The notes beneath the pieces are model-generated. The model was given only the letters and a program-made list of their open reading frames with translations. It made no database searches and was not told the DNA's origin. The position numbers and the translations under genes are program-made. Of a stretch of DNA of 64,000 bases, positions 14,831 through 24,840 are shown in pieces. How positions within the stretch are numbered: the first letter of the stretch is position 1; every line of letters starts with the position of its first letter. The stretch is from Berberis thunbergii (Eukaryota; Streptophyta; Magnoliopsida; Ranunculales; Berberidaceae): positions 868,001 through 932,000 of the forward strand of contig QNQO01000202.1 of assembly GCA_003290165.1 (NCBI GenBank), read 5' to 3'.

Positions 14831-15381
14831 GGGAGTTGCTACGTGTACTCGACTATTTGGCTCGATTACACCAACTTTTTATTGCATCGATTTTTTTGGG
14901 ATGTTTCGCTTTATTGCACAAATTTAAAATGCGTAACACCAACTTACATTTTTTATGAAATTTTTTTATTGAGTGCCCTTATTTATTTGAGCAAAAAATT
15001 AAAAAATTAAAATAAAAATCAATGACATTTAAAATTGGGTTCAAATTATTGCTAGATTTGGAGTTTTTTTTATTCACAACTATTGCAATGCTCTTAGAAG
15101 TTATAACTACATCTAACTTTTTATTTAAATGATATTTTTTATTTCTATAATTGGAGTTGTAAATCCATTGTATGGTTGCTAGAAAGAATAACTACCAAGC
15201 CGTTGAATGTAGAAGATGGGGAGGAGGCTAAGAGTTGTTTCTCTTACTCCTAGTAATTAAATATTGTTGTTTTAGGATTAACAAATAGTGGTTTGGTACA
15301 TTAAGTAACTTTTATAAGTTAAATATGTAAACTAAAGTTGGTGCAACCGAACCAAACGATCGAGTACACGTAGCAACTTCC
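14831..15381. mobile_element. hAT-type MITE with 8-bp target duplication
   Basis: Left terminus GGGAGTTGCTACGTGTACTC and right terminus complement GGAAGTTGCTACGTGTACTC are long inverted repeats. Perfect 8-bp flanks TAATACAA lie at 14823-14830 and 15382-15389, as expected for hAT. No transposase is present. A second, right-truncated copy is at 39254. Confidence 0.85.
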
Positions 15382-15524
15382 TAATACAATTATCTAATTA
15401 TTTTCTTTACATTATTTGACATTTTCAAATAAGTCGTGTATGTGTTTAAAGATGACCCATAAACTCTTGGAGGCTAAACCATTATTTTTTTTCATAATAT
15501 ACATCAAATAAAGTGATGTTTCGA

Positions 15525-15820
15525 CACTACACAAAATTGACATTTTTGTAACAACCCCCAAAACAATATCACTTTTGAGATCTAACAGTCCACCAAACAC
15601 ATTTTCCCAAACAAAGTGATACATCAACTGCATCACCATGAATAATATGGTGTTACAAGTGATATTATTCATGGTAATCCAATTTATTATATCATTTTTT
15701 GTAAAATAGTTTTTCATTGAATTTAGTTTTGACATGAAATTGTTTGGTTGTCTGTTACAGCTCAAAAGTGATGATACTATTTTGAGAATTATTATAAAAC
15801 AATGGCAATTCGGTGTAGTG
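15525..15820. mobile_element. CACTA-type MITE with 3-bp target duplication
   Basis: Ends read CACTACACAAAATTG and, complemented, CACTACACCGAATTG. Flanking CGA occurs at 15522-15524 and 15821-15823. The equivalent intron of DEFL gene 1 (around 11960, GGTCGAGTATAG) has a single CGA and no insert, which confirms the insertion and its duplication size. Confidence 0.87.
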
Positions 15821-16104
15821 CGAGCATAAGTTTTTTTTTTCTTTTCTTTTCCATGTATTATAAAGTGGGAAACTTGTCACCATATATGGAGACTGTCATA
15901 TTCTAGGCACTTGATAGATTCGAAGGTTGTAAAGCTAAAACTCAAAAGACTAGTTTTACCTTTTATTGGAAGCTCCAAACAAATCTAAAACATTTATTTA
16001 TCCTTTGATTAATACGAAGATTCACCATTTTTTTTATTACATATTTTGCAGTGAAGAACCAAGTGACAACCGAGACTTGCTCGAAATTCCTTGGATTTCA
16101 TTAT

Positions 16105-16516
16105 TTGGATGTAGAATATCTAGCATTTTACATTTTTAATCTCAAGTTTTTCTTCAGTTTTACATGCAATTCAAGACTTTGATACGAGTTTTCACATGAA
16201 TCAGATTCGATTATGACAAATAATTTTATTGTGACCATTGGCATAATTAAAAATATAGAATTATAACGAAATACCCTTTTAGTGAAAAACTACAAGAAGT
16301 TTGGAACGAGTTCTTATATCAAGGGTGACAATTTGAAATGGCACATCCTTACATTTATTTCCTCACAAATGATGTAAATAAAAATGGCCATTTTACTCTT
16401 TGGGATCCAATGGTTTATGCCTAACTCATATTGGGTCAACAGTTTCAGTATATTCAGGGTCCAAATTTGCCCCCATCCCCAAATTTTTACTAGGCCTAGA
16501 TTATTTTGTTTTACAA
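16105..16516. other. Downstream flank of DEFL gene 2
   Basis: No gene is seen. It aligns with sequence downstream of gene 1, with a deletion relative to 13084-13210. Confidence 0.6.
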
Positions 16517-16597
16517 AGATGCTGCCATCTGGGTTCAATTCAGTAACCTAGTGATACTATCTGCCACTGCTCAATCACTGAGCCATCACATCTTTGG
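16517..16597 (-). mobile_element. 5' part of tRNA-derived SINE
   Basis: On the minus strand an A-box-like TGGCTCAGTGATTGAG is followed by a B-box-like GAATTGAACCC. It matches the better preserved SINE at 38228-38345 over its tRNA-related head but lacks the tail. Confidence 0.55.
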
Positions 16598-17184
16598 CTA
16601 ATTGATTTATTTTCATCTCAAGGATACAAACGTATCGCCCTAGATTATGTTGGGGTCAACACTTATTGAGCTAGTTTAGGACCATTTCTAGTGTGCACAC
16701 CTCTTGAGCGTGCTCGTTGTTGCTCACCTAGTATTGGGTATGATCTTGAGCTTATTACTAGGCTTGAACCTTTACTTGCAACCAATAAATCACTAACTAC
16801 TACATTATTCTCAATGTAGAGAACACCTCACTTTAATTTGATACGATTAGCATCTATTCCGGTATAACCACCATTGAGTCGACATGAATAGATTGGTTTG
16901 TGTCATTAGGGTATTTTCCTTTTGAAAACAGAGAGAAAAATGGTTATGGGTTACATTTAAAACTTTGTTCACCCTTTATAGTAACTGAAAAGAAACAACT
17001 AGATAACCATTTGGAAAATAAATAAATAAAACTTTCAAAGAAAAGCCACCCCCTAATAATTATGTTTTAAACAATCCAAACATTAAAAAAAAAAAAAAAA
17101 AAAAGGAGTTTCACTAAGCTTTTTATTAAACAGAGCTTCCAAACATTTAAACAATCCACCCCCTAATAATTATGTTTTAAATAA
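16598..17184. other. Insertion relative to gene 1 flank, then shared flank and poly-A run
   Basis: 16598-16925 has no counterpart downstream of gene 1, while sequence from about 16926 (GAAAACAGAGAG) resumes similarity with 13683. No coding content is recognised in the inserted part. The motif CCCCCTAATAATTATG occurs twice, at 17050 and 17159, flanking an A run near 17085-17104. Confidence 0.5.
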
Positions 17185-17350
17185 GAGCTTGGCTAACTGG
17201 GGAGGAAACCAAGGAGGGAGGGAGAGGGACCCTCCATCTCCCTCGCGATGTGTGTGTCCCATTCCTTGCACATATCGCGAGGGGGATGGAGGGTCTCCCT
17301 CCCTCCCTCGCTATTTTCCTCGTTGGTTTCCTCGACAATTAGAATTCCCC
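17185..17350. mobile_element. Hairpin MITE with perfect 9-bp target duplication, in DEFL copy 3
   Basis: Target duplications TTTAAATAA lie at 17176-17184 and 17351-17359. The right terminus complement is GGGGAATTCTAATTGTCGAG; the left is a diverged version. The arms pair over much of the length around a GCGATATGTG/CACATATCGC centre. The 9-bp duplication fits a Mutator-like MITE. Confidence 0.82.
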
Positions 17351-17360
17351 TTTAAATAAT

Positions 17361-17832
17361 TATGTTTTAGTTGTTTTCTTCTCATGTATTTTTTTTTAGA
17401 AATTATTTAATTTAACGTCTCAAGTCTTTCAACTCAATTTGACATTTTCAAATTTTTTTTTTTTGTTATGTATGTTTAGAGATGATCTTTCAACTTAGGC
17501 CAATTTTATTCAAACAAACATCAAATAAGGTCATGTTTCAAATATAATGTTTTCCTTGTGTTATGAAGTAATAAACCAGTCATCATACATGGAGACTGCT
17601 ACAATCTAGGCACTTTATAAAATTTGATGTGAAAAACCTCAAGTGAAAATCTCATTTAACCTGTATTAGTAGCTCTAAAAAATTTAAAATATTTATTTAT
17701 CATTTCTTCGATATATATTTTGTAGTGAAGAACCAGGTGGAAGCTGAGACTTGTACGAAAGATCTTGGCTATATAATAGATTGCACTAATGAGTGTTGCA
17801 CCCAAGTATGCAAAAAATCAATAAATAATATT
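17361..17832 (+). pseudogene. DEFL gene 3 fragment
   Basis: The end of an exon 1 (TTTTAGTTGTTTTCTTCTCATG, here described from 17365) follows the MITE at 17185-17350; the ATG side is missing. An intron comparable to the paralogues leads to exon 2 at 17726 (VKNQVEAETCTKDLGYIIDC), which keeps four or five cysteines (ending CTQVCKKS). At about 17832 it changes to unrelated, SINE-like sequence, so the last cysteines are lost. It is a third, older copy of the array. Confidence 0.8.
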
Positions 17833-17976
17833 CACTCTCATTGTGAGAGGTCGTGGGTTTGAGACTCACTAATTAGGATTTTGTAAGTTTTTGTCTGATA
17901 TAGGGGCATATCTTTAGACAACCAAAGGGGTATATCGCTAAAGACAAAATAGATATGTATATATAATGATATATGA
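17833..17976 (+). mobile_element. SINE remnant and short unassigned sequence before the TE nest
   Basis: GAGAGGTCGTGGGTTTGAGACTC resembles a SINE B-box region and the following bases match the tail of the SINE at 13804. From about 17900 to 17976 I recognise nothing. Confidence 0.35.
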
Positions 17977-18006
17977 TGATACATCAAATTGTCACTCGAT
18001 CATGGC

Positions 18007-18659
18007 TGATGATACATCACATCGTCATCTTATCAGCACCGGACACGAGTCGTGATAATCTCGTCAACAGAATGAAGCATGTCTGATTGCATGCTCAATC
18101 CAGCGAGACCCAAACAATACTAAGCCTATTATCGGCAAGATCCAGACAGTCACGTCACGTTGTCAGACCCAATACTCGTAAGACCTCTAAGACAAGTATA
18201 TGAGAGATCTACTCAAGACATGCAAACCAACAACACATTGGAAACAATTAGGAAATATATATTAGAGTATAAGTCAGGTAAGGAAACTTCCTCGCATGGG
18301 CAACACTCATAAAGGAAAACCCCTCCCACAGATCTAGGAGCAGGGGTCGTGTAGGGAAACTCCCCCACATGCATAGCTCCCAATTAGGAAATGATCTCCA
18401 CAACAAGATCTATTTCCCTAAACTATGCCACCAAAGCCCTAGCCGGACAAGGACTCCTATTCTATAAAATAGAGATAAGGTCAATGAACTAGATGTACGC
18501 TACATAATCCCAGTTTACAGTTTTAAGCCTCTCCTAAGCCTTATCTAACTTAAGAATAGGAGTGTCATCAACTACCACACAGTGGTCCTTGGCTCACGTT
18601 TGCTACCTGTGCAGGTCTAGGTAAGCAGTGAGGAAGGAAAGTAGGAATTGACTACATCA
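18007..18659 (+). repeat. 5' LTR of element A
   Basis: Starts TGATGATACATCA and ends GACTACATCA. It has a TATA-like TCTATAAAAT at 18461. Compared with the 3' LTR it lacks about 30 bp next to CCAGACAGTCA. Confidence 0.9.
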
Positions 18660-18660
18660 G

Positions 18661-18680
18661 CTTGGCGTCGTCCGTGGGGA
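18661..18680 (+). other. Primer-binding site of element A
   Basis: CTTGGCGTCGTCCGTGGGGA begins one base after the LTR. TGGCGYCGT..GTGGGG is the usual primer-binding pattern of plant Gypsy elements; I did not assign the tRNA with certainty. Confidence 0.75.
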
Positions 18681-18735
18681 ATGGCAAAGTTTCTCAGAAA
18701 GAAAGTAGTATTACATTTTTCAGAGAATCAGCGAG

Positions 18736-20650
18736 ATGGTGACAAAAAGGTCTCGCAACAACTCCGTTGTTGCTGAGCCTTCGAACGCTCAAACCGGAGA
18801 GCATCGTTCGTTCCGCAACCGCCACGGGAGGAACCTCTTCAGACCCCCGTGCCAGTGGCGGCAGCAGTAGACCCGAGGGTGGACCTACTTTCACCACGGA
18901 TGCAGCAAATCATAGAAACGTGGGAGGCTCTCAAACAGAGGAATCCTCCACCTCTAGAGGGAGACCATGAACAATGAAGGACCCGGTAAAGTTGTAGACA
19001 ACATGTTCAGGAGAGCCACGCTGCCCCAACAACTTCTCAATGGACAAGAGGTGGAGGCGCGACCAATAGAGACCCAACGTCCAGAGCCAACAAGCACATC
19101 TCGCACAACCCCATGCGCAACATGGACACAAACCTAGACGTGTTGTTTAATCTCATGGTCCCTCCGTTCATGAACCATATTAAGGACAAACCGCTACCAA
19201 AAAATACACCCCCACTGAAGTTGGAGTTTTACGACGGGATAAGGCTCGTCCGATCACTTGCACACTTCCAGCACGTTATGGCACTCAATGAAGGGTCTGA
19301 TGCAATAATGTGTCGATCATTCCTTGCAAGCCTGAAAATGTTAGCACTGACGTGGTTCCACAGCCTTCCTCCGAAATCTATCGGTTCATTCTGACCATTG
19401 GCATTGGCGTTCCTTACATGCTTCGTGGGCAGCCAACGGCTCAGGAGGGGTCCGCTTTATCTGCTGACCCTAAAGCAAAAACAAAATGAGACGTTGAGGG
19501 ATGATGTCACTCGTTTTAATGATGAGTTTACCCTCATTGGCTACTGTAGTGATGACGCCGTGGTCATGACTTTCACTTCGAGTCTGAGAAGTGGCAAGCT
19601 CTATGACTTCCTTACCCTGGACTCTCCAACCAATATAACAGACTTGCTCAGAGTTGCCCAGAGATACATCACTCTGGACGAAATGTTGGCCGCCAAGTAA
19701 AAGGCGGAGTCAGAGAAGAAACCCTCTGTTCCAAAGGATAGGAAAGAGGGGAAGAAGAAAGTGGACAATGACAATAACAAGAGGAAGCACACAGACAACA
19801 AGACCGACTCAGGCTGCCCCAGGCTAGACAAGGCCTTGGAATTATGTGGGGTCCATATCTTTCACCCTTTTTAATACCAATTTGTTCGACATCCTAGATT
19901 CCATCAAGGATTGGAAAAAGTTGAAGTAATCGCCTAAGCAGCAAGGAGGCCTTGCTTGGCGTGACAACAACAAATACTACACCTACCACAAGGAAGGCGA
20001 AAATCATACTAAGGATTGTACAAACCTCAGAGGAGAAGTCGAGTACTGGATCAGGAAAAACAAGCTAAAGAAGTTCCTAGGCTCGGATAGGAGGCATGGC
20101 TGAGCAAAGGAAAGAGCAGACACTATTAAGGAGATTGAAAAGGAATCTCCTGACGTCATTAACTTCCTCCACGGGGTCGGTCCTAAAGGAGAACAATCAA
20201 ATCGATCCCGCAAGAGGACAGTGACCGAGATGCGGACAACATTTCAGTATGAAGACCGACAAGTGCAGCACGCGTGAGTTCATAGTCGAGATCTCATCAC
20301 TGGCGTTTACGGAGAAGGATCTTCAAGGGGTACATTATCCTCACAATGACGCCGTGGTCATCTCCGTCCTTATCGTTAAATGGGAAGTAAAAAGAGCTTT
20401 GGTGGACACTGGAAGCTTACTAAATGTCATGTTCCTCAAAGTATTCTGCAACATGTAGCTACAGGAAAAATACCTAACGCTTGCCACTCACTCGATGGTC
20501 CGATTCAGCGGAAAAAAATGCTTACCCATCGAGAAGATCAATCTAATGGTGCTAGCAGGAGAGTCACAGTTATGGAAGTACTTTTTCCAAGAGTTCATGG
20601 TAGTTGACGCCCCGTCCACCTACAACATTATTCTGGGAAGGCTATGACTT
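18736..20650 (+). pseudogene. gag-protease of element A, broken
   Basis: Consecutive open segments in shifting frames encode a plant Gypsy gag: a capsid-like part (PPLKLEFYDG, 19200-19394; TLRDDVTRFNDEFTLI and TLDEMLAAK, 19480-19700), a lysine-rich part, and a single CX-rich piece (YHKEGENHTKDC near 20000). Then a retropepsin-like region follows with HNDAVVISV and the active-site ALVDTGS (about 20395-20420), plus FMVVDAPSTYNIILG-like sequence near 20600. In-frame stops at about 19395, 19701 and 20458 show that it is not translatable as one protein. Confidence 0.82.
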
Positions 20651-22380
20651 TATCATATGGAAGCAGTGGTATCCACCCTGCTTCAATGCATAAAATATAC
20701 AACTAACCATGCCCAAAGGACTATTCGATGAGATCAACCAGCAATAAGAAACTGCCATTATGCAGCCCTGAAACAACTAAATTGTTTCCAGTTACAACTC
20801 GGGCCCACTGAACCAACATGTTCGGTATCAGGCTTAGACAAAATAGGAGAATCACTCTATGAGGGGGGAGGAGCCCAGATAACCAAGGCGCAGCTTTGCA
20901 AAGATTCAAAAGTCAAAGCTAGCAACACAGTCTAGACTAATAAAAAGCTAATTAGTAACGATACTTCAGTTTATTGCTTGAAGTTAAATTATTTATTGCT
21001 TTTATTTCGTTTCTTGTTTTCTGTTTTTCATTTTAGTTTAGAAGAGTTGTTTGTACAGGACACATTTAAGAAGTAAACAAGATTTTATTGATTGCAATGA
21101 AAGTTATTGCAAAGTTTGTCGACCACTAGTACATCAGTTTATACACTACAAGTATCGAAGTCGGATGCAAACATCTATCCGCTGAAACAAGGGTAGAGAC
21201 TCTGATTTGCTAATTCGCATCCAGAAGATAAGGTGGTTAGTGTAAAGCGTCTGCAACAGAAGGGGAAGGAACACATTCAATTCATTGCTTCGCCAAATCA
21301 CGTCGCAGGGACGATTCAAATGAGGCAACATGATCCTCGAAATGAATGCATACATATTCAACCTGCCAGAATACCCTACGGAAAGGGACAAAAACTATAG
21401 CATTAGAAGGCAAAAAAAGGATGACCCTCAAGACGGGAGTGTCTGAAATGCGGCTAAGCTAACGTCATTGGAAAAAAGGTCGCATTCATCAGAACTCTGT
21501 CATGCCAAGCTACCTTCCGGTTGGAACATCACGCATGAAACCCAGAGCGAACGAACGAACGCCACAAACTAGTTGTTGGTATTATCACCCAACAGTAGTG
21601 GCGAATGGGAACTTGGGAGACATAGAAGATGGAAGAGAGACTTGTCCCCTGAGGAACAGTTCATACTTTTTCTATGAAATATGAGAAGATATTACAGTAT
21701 CCCATGGGATCAACACGGTGCCCACCGAGATCAGACAACACCACATAATAGCAAGTCTTATCAAAACTCATCGGTGCAAATGTCAGAACATTCAAAGACT
21801 CCAGTAAAGGAGATCTTCCTTTAGCCTTTGGAAAACCCAAAGCAAACTCTCTCGTAAGATGCATTTGATTAGCATGTTTTACTATTCTCATTGCAGTGCT
21901 TGAACGCAGAATAGCCAACCCATATATAGGCGAAAATGTTCATGAAAAGGCATCAAAAAGTAGTTACTTCAACATTAAAACGACGGTTCCAATGGCAACT
22001 GCACAAGTCCACATCCTTTAATTTAATGATAGTGCAAGCAACCCCATAAACTGGGGAGAATAATCTATATTGAGTTGTCTAGCAGAGTGCACTGTATCCA
22101 TGGCACACTGATCCATAAAGATTTTTCTAATTGGGCCCCTCAGCTAATGGGCCCAAGCTTATGCTCTGTCAGATCCGGCCCAATACACGCAAATAAACAA
22201 ATAGCAAAGGCCCTGAGCGCCCACAGAATAAGGAACACACCTACAGAGTGTTATTACCAAATCCAAGGCATCAGCTCCACTATTATTCAGTTGTCGTGCA
22301 TTAAAGACGATCAACCTATTATTAGTCTGATCAATCGATCCGACTTACACTGGAATCAGACCTCAATGCGAGCTAAGTAA
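20651..22380. other. Non-coding interior of element A
   Basis: Only short open frames without domains are seen where reverse transcriptase and integrase would normally lie. Either the pol genes were deleted or the family never had them. Confidence 0.6.
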
Positions 22381-22909
22381 GTCAAGACACCCAAGTCAGA
22401 CTTACATGCCAGGATTTTATATGCTAGCTAACTAAGTCAGGATACCCAAGTCAGACTCACACGACCAAAATCTTATTTTAACCAAAGCTTAGTCAGCTCC
22501 GACTGATTACAATAGCTTCTGGTCCGCTCTAACACCTAGCACACAAAAATGGCGATGTTGAGTTAGAAAGTAGGAGCTTAGTCAGTGTTTATAATATCTT
22601 ATCGTGAGCTGTAGATAATGGTCGCTGAGCTTAACCAAGGCTTAGTCGGTTTTGATCTATGACAATATCTTCAGGTACACTCTAACGCCCAGTCCGTTAA
22701 ATTAAATGAGTGTTAATGGTTTAGAGAGTGACAACTTAGTCAGCGCTCTGATGCTTGATCGAGACAGCTCGCCATGGATCATTGTCCAAACATGGGCAAT
22801 AGAGACCAAACCCGACCGAAGCTTTAGTTGGTGACGACCAACGACAATGGATTCTGGTCTGCTCGAAGTTTAGCTTGCAAATAACAGATTCTGACGACCT
22901 AGTTCATTG

Positions 22910-24471
22910 TAGGGGTGGGCATCCCATCCCGCGATCCCGTTCCCGTCCCGATCCCGTCCCGATTTTTTCGGGTCTTAATGGGATTGAATAATTTCATCTC
23001 GATCCCGTCCCGTCCCGATCTAGAATGGGATGGGATGGGATGAAGATTTTCAATCCCGCCAATCCCGTCCCGTCCCGAACTAATTTATTAATATTAATTA
23101 TTAATATTTTATTTAATTATTTATTTTAGAATTGTGGATGCCCATACAAATATACTGATGTATATAACATTTTTAGCATCTCAATGAATCTCTCACACAT
23201 CTCTAGATTAATATGTAAATTACTAAATTTGTAATACTTCTCACTTTCTCAGCTCTCCTCTCTCTGATAAAACATTCGGTCATTCTTTTGGTTCGGTATA
23301 CCACTTTTGTCGTAACCTGGCTGCTTCAGAATTCAAAGACCGTTGTAACACTGGACCAACTACTTTAAAGGGAGTTAAGAGAGCAACATATATTAAAATA
23401 GCAATTGGATCTCTTTCCTTTTTAGTCACGATTCTCATGTCAGTATGCATTATTGTGAGGATCAAAAGAATTGTAGTGTTCCGTTTTCTGATGGGATTGA
23501 AGGAAGCTCTTTTATTCATATGCATGATTCTAGTATCTATATGTTTTTGTGCGAAGATTAAAAGAGTAGAAGAGCCTCTTAGTGTGAGTGAGAGGGAAGC
23601 CACTAACAACCTGAACAAGTGTAAGCAAGAGCGTAAGTTTAAGTTCTTCCCAGAAAGCCATACTTTGTCACTGAACGATGTCATGGAGGCCACGGACAAC
23701 CTGAATGAGGAATTGATCATTGGCAGAGGAGCCCATGGCACAGTCTACAAGGCATTGCTGCGATATGGTTCCCCATGTGTTGTGAAGAAGACAAAATTTT
23801 CAGGCCATCAAGGAGGAAATATGGGCATGCTCAGAGAAATTCAGACACATAACATAACAATATCAAGCACCGGAATCTAGTGAAGTTGATAGACTTCTGC
23901 TTTCAACAGGACTATGGACTTATTGTGTATGAATACATGCCAAATGGTAGCCTTCACGATGTTCTACATGAGATAACTCTTGCCCCATATGTTGAATGGA
24001 ATGTGCATTATAGGATAGCACTGGGAACTGCGGAAGGGCTTGCATATCTTCATGATGACTGCAATCCTGCTGTTGTCCACCAGGACATAAAACCAAAGAA
24101 CATACTGTTGGACTCCGACATGGAACCTCGCATCTCTGATTTTGGCATTGCAAAGTTCATGGATCACTCCCCTACTTCCATTCGCACCATCACGGTTATA
24201 GGAACTGTTGGATATATTGCACCAGGTATGACATTTGCAAGTAAACTTCCCTGTTATATGTATATCATTCCTACTATGAAATGCTTAGGGTGCGATATAT
24301 TTACAAGATTAGCACGCTGATCCCATCCCGTCCCGTCCCGTCCCGAACCCGTTTGGGATGGGACGAGGTCGGGATGAGGTTTTTCCCATCCCGTCCCGTC
24401 CCGATCCCGTATGAACGGGATGGGATAGGGATGGGTATATCTCGTCCCATCCCGTCCCGTGCCCACCCCTA
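22910..24471. mobile_element. hAT-type element carrying a receptor-kinase gene fragment (Pack-hAT)
   Basis: Termini are TAGGGGTGGGCA and its complement TGCCCACCCCTA. They are flanked by GTTCATTG (22902-22909) and GTTCGTTG (24472-24479), an 8-bp duplication with one change. Subterminal regions at both ends carry many GGGAC/GTCCC repeats in inverted orientation. No transposase is present. The central kilobase is a host receptor-like kinase fragment, so the element is a gene-capturing non-autonomous transposon inside retrotransposon A. Confidence 0.9.
23290..24226 (+). pseudogene. Captured LRR receptor-like kinase fragment, PEPR-like
   Basis: The fragment covers the end of an ectodomain, a membrane segment (KIAIGSLSFLVTILMSVCII), juxtamembrane sequence and the kinase domain through subdomain VIII. 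Seen are the P-loop GRGAHGTVYKA, VVKKTKF with the ATP lysine, EYMPNGSLHDVLHE, HQDIKPKNILLD, DFGIAK and GTVGYIAP. NGSLHDVLHE is typical of the PEPR danger-peptide receptor group (LRR-RLK subfamily XI). A frameshift near 23850 splits the kinase at MLREIQT, and the catalytic HRD arginine is Q. After GYIAP the sequence continues as GTATGACATTTG, consistent with capture running into an intron, i.e. from genomic DNA. A second membrane-like stretch (23505-23570) looks like a partial duplication of the first. Not functional as a kinase. Confidence 0.88.
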
Positions 24472-24840
24472 GTTCGTTGTCTGCTTGAAGCCTAGTTCGT
24501 TGCACGTGGATTCTGATGGCCTAAAAAGTGGGAGCTTAGTCACTGCTCATGTAGCCTGGTGAAGACGACTTGCCAGAGTTCATTGGACAACTACAAACAA
24601 TGATCGCTGAACCCCCGCGAAAAGTTTAGTCAGAACGACTGACGATGATAACTGCTGGCTCGATCCAATTCCTAGTCCGACATGAACAGATCAAGATGGA
24701 TTGGAAAGTTGGAGTCTAGGCAATGCCTTCGACGCCTAATCAAGATGGCTTAATAGAGACCACCATGTTCACCGAAACATTACCTCGGTTTAGTTAGTCA
24801 TAACTTGCAATAACAACCCCGGGTCCAATTAAGCCTATTA

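Larger units (their letters stand above)
14522..16104 (+). pseudogene. DEFL gene 2, exon 2 deleted after the first cysteine
   Basis: Exon 1 (14522-14576) encodes the same signal peptide as gene 1 with no amino-acid change that I can see. After a 1475-bp intron swollen by two MITEs, exon 2 starts at 16052 (VKNQVTTETCSKFLG). At about 16098 the sequence jumps to what is 3' flanking sequence in gene 1 (TTTCATTATTTGGAT, 12943). About 190 bp covering seven of the eight cysteines are missing. A spliced transcript would encode a signal peptide plus a short non-defensin tail. The gene is broken by deletion, not by the MITEs. Confidence 0.85.
22380..24840 (+). repeat. Degenerate tandem repeats in element A (hAT element inserted within)
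   Basis: GAGCTTAGTCAGTG-like segments recur near 22574, 22733, 24532 and 24714, each followed by similar text about a GACTTGCC/GACAGCTCGCC motif and a GCTGAGC/GCTGAACC motif. Spacings are roughly 160-230 bp once the 1.57-kb insert is removed. Such repeats upstream of the 3' LTR are known in Tat/Ogre elements. Confidence 0.6.

Noticed and set aside
24254..24505. Frames with R-P-V-P-S or D-R-D-G-T-G repeats
   Set aside because: They arise from GGGAC/GTCCC subterminal repeats of the hAT element.
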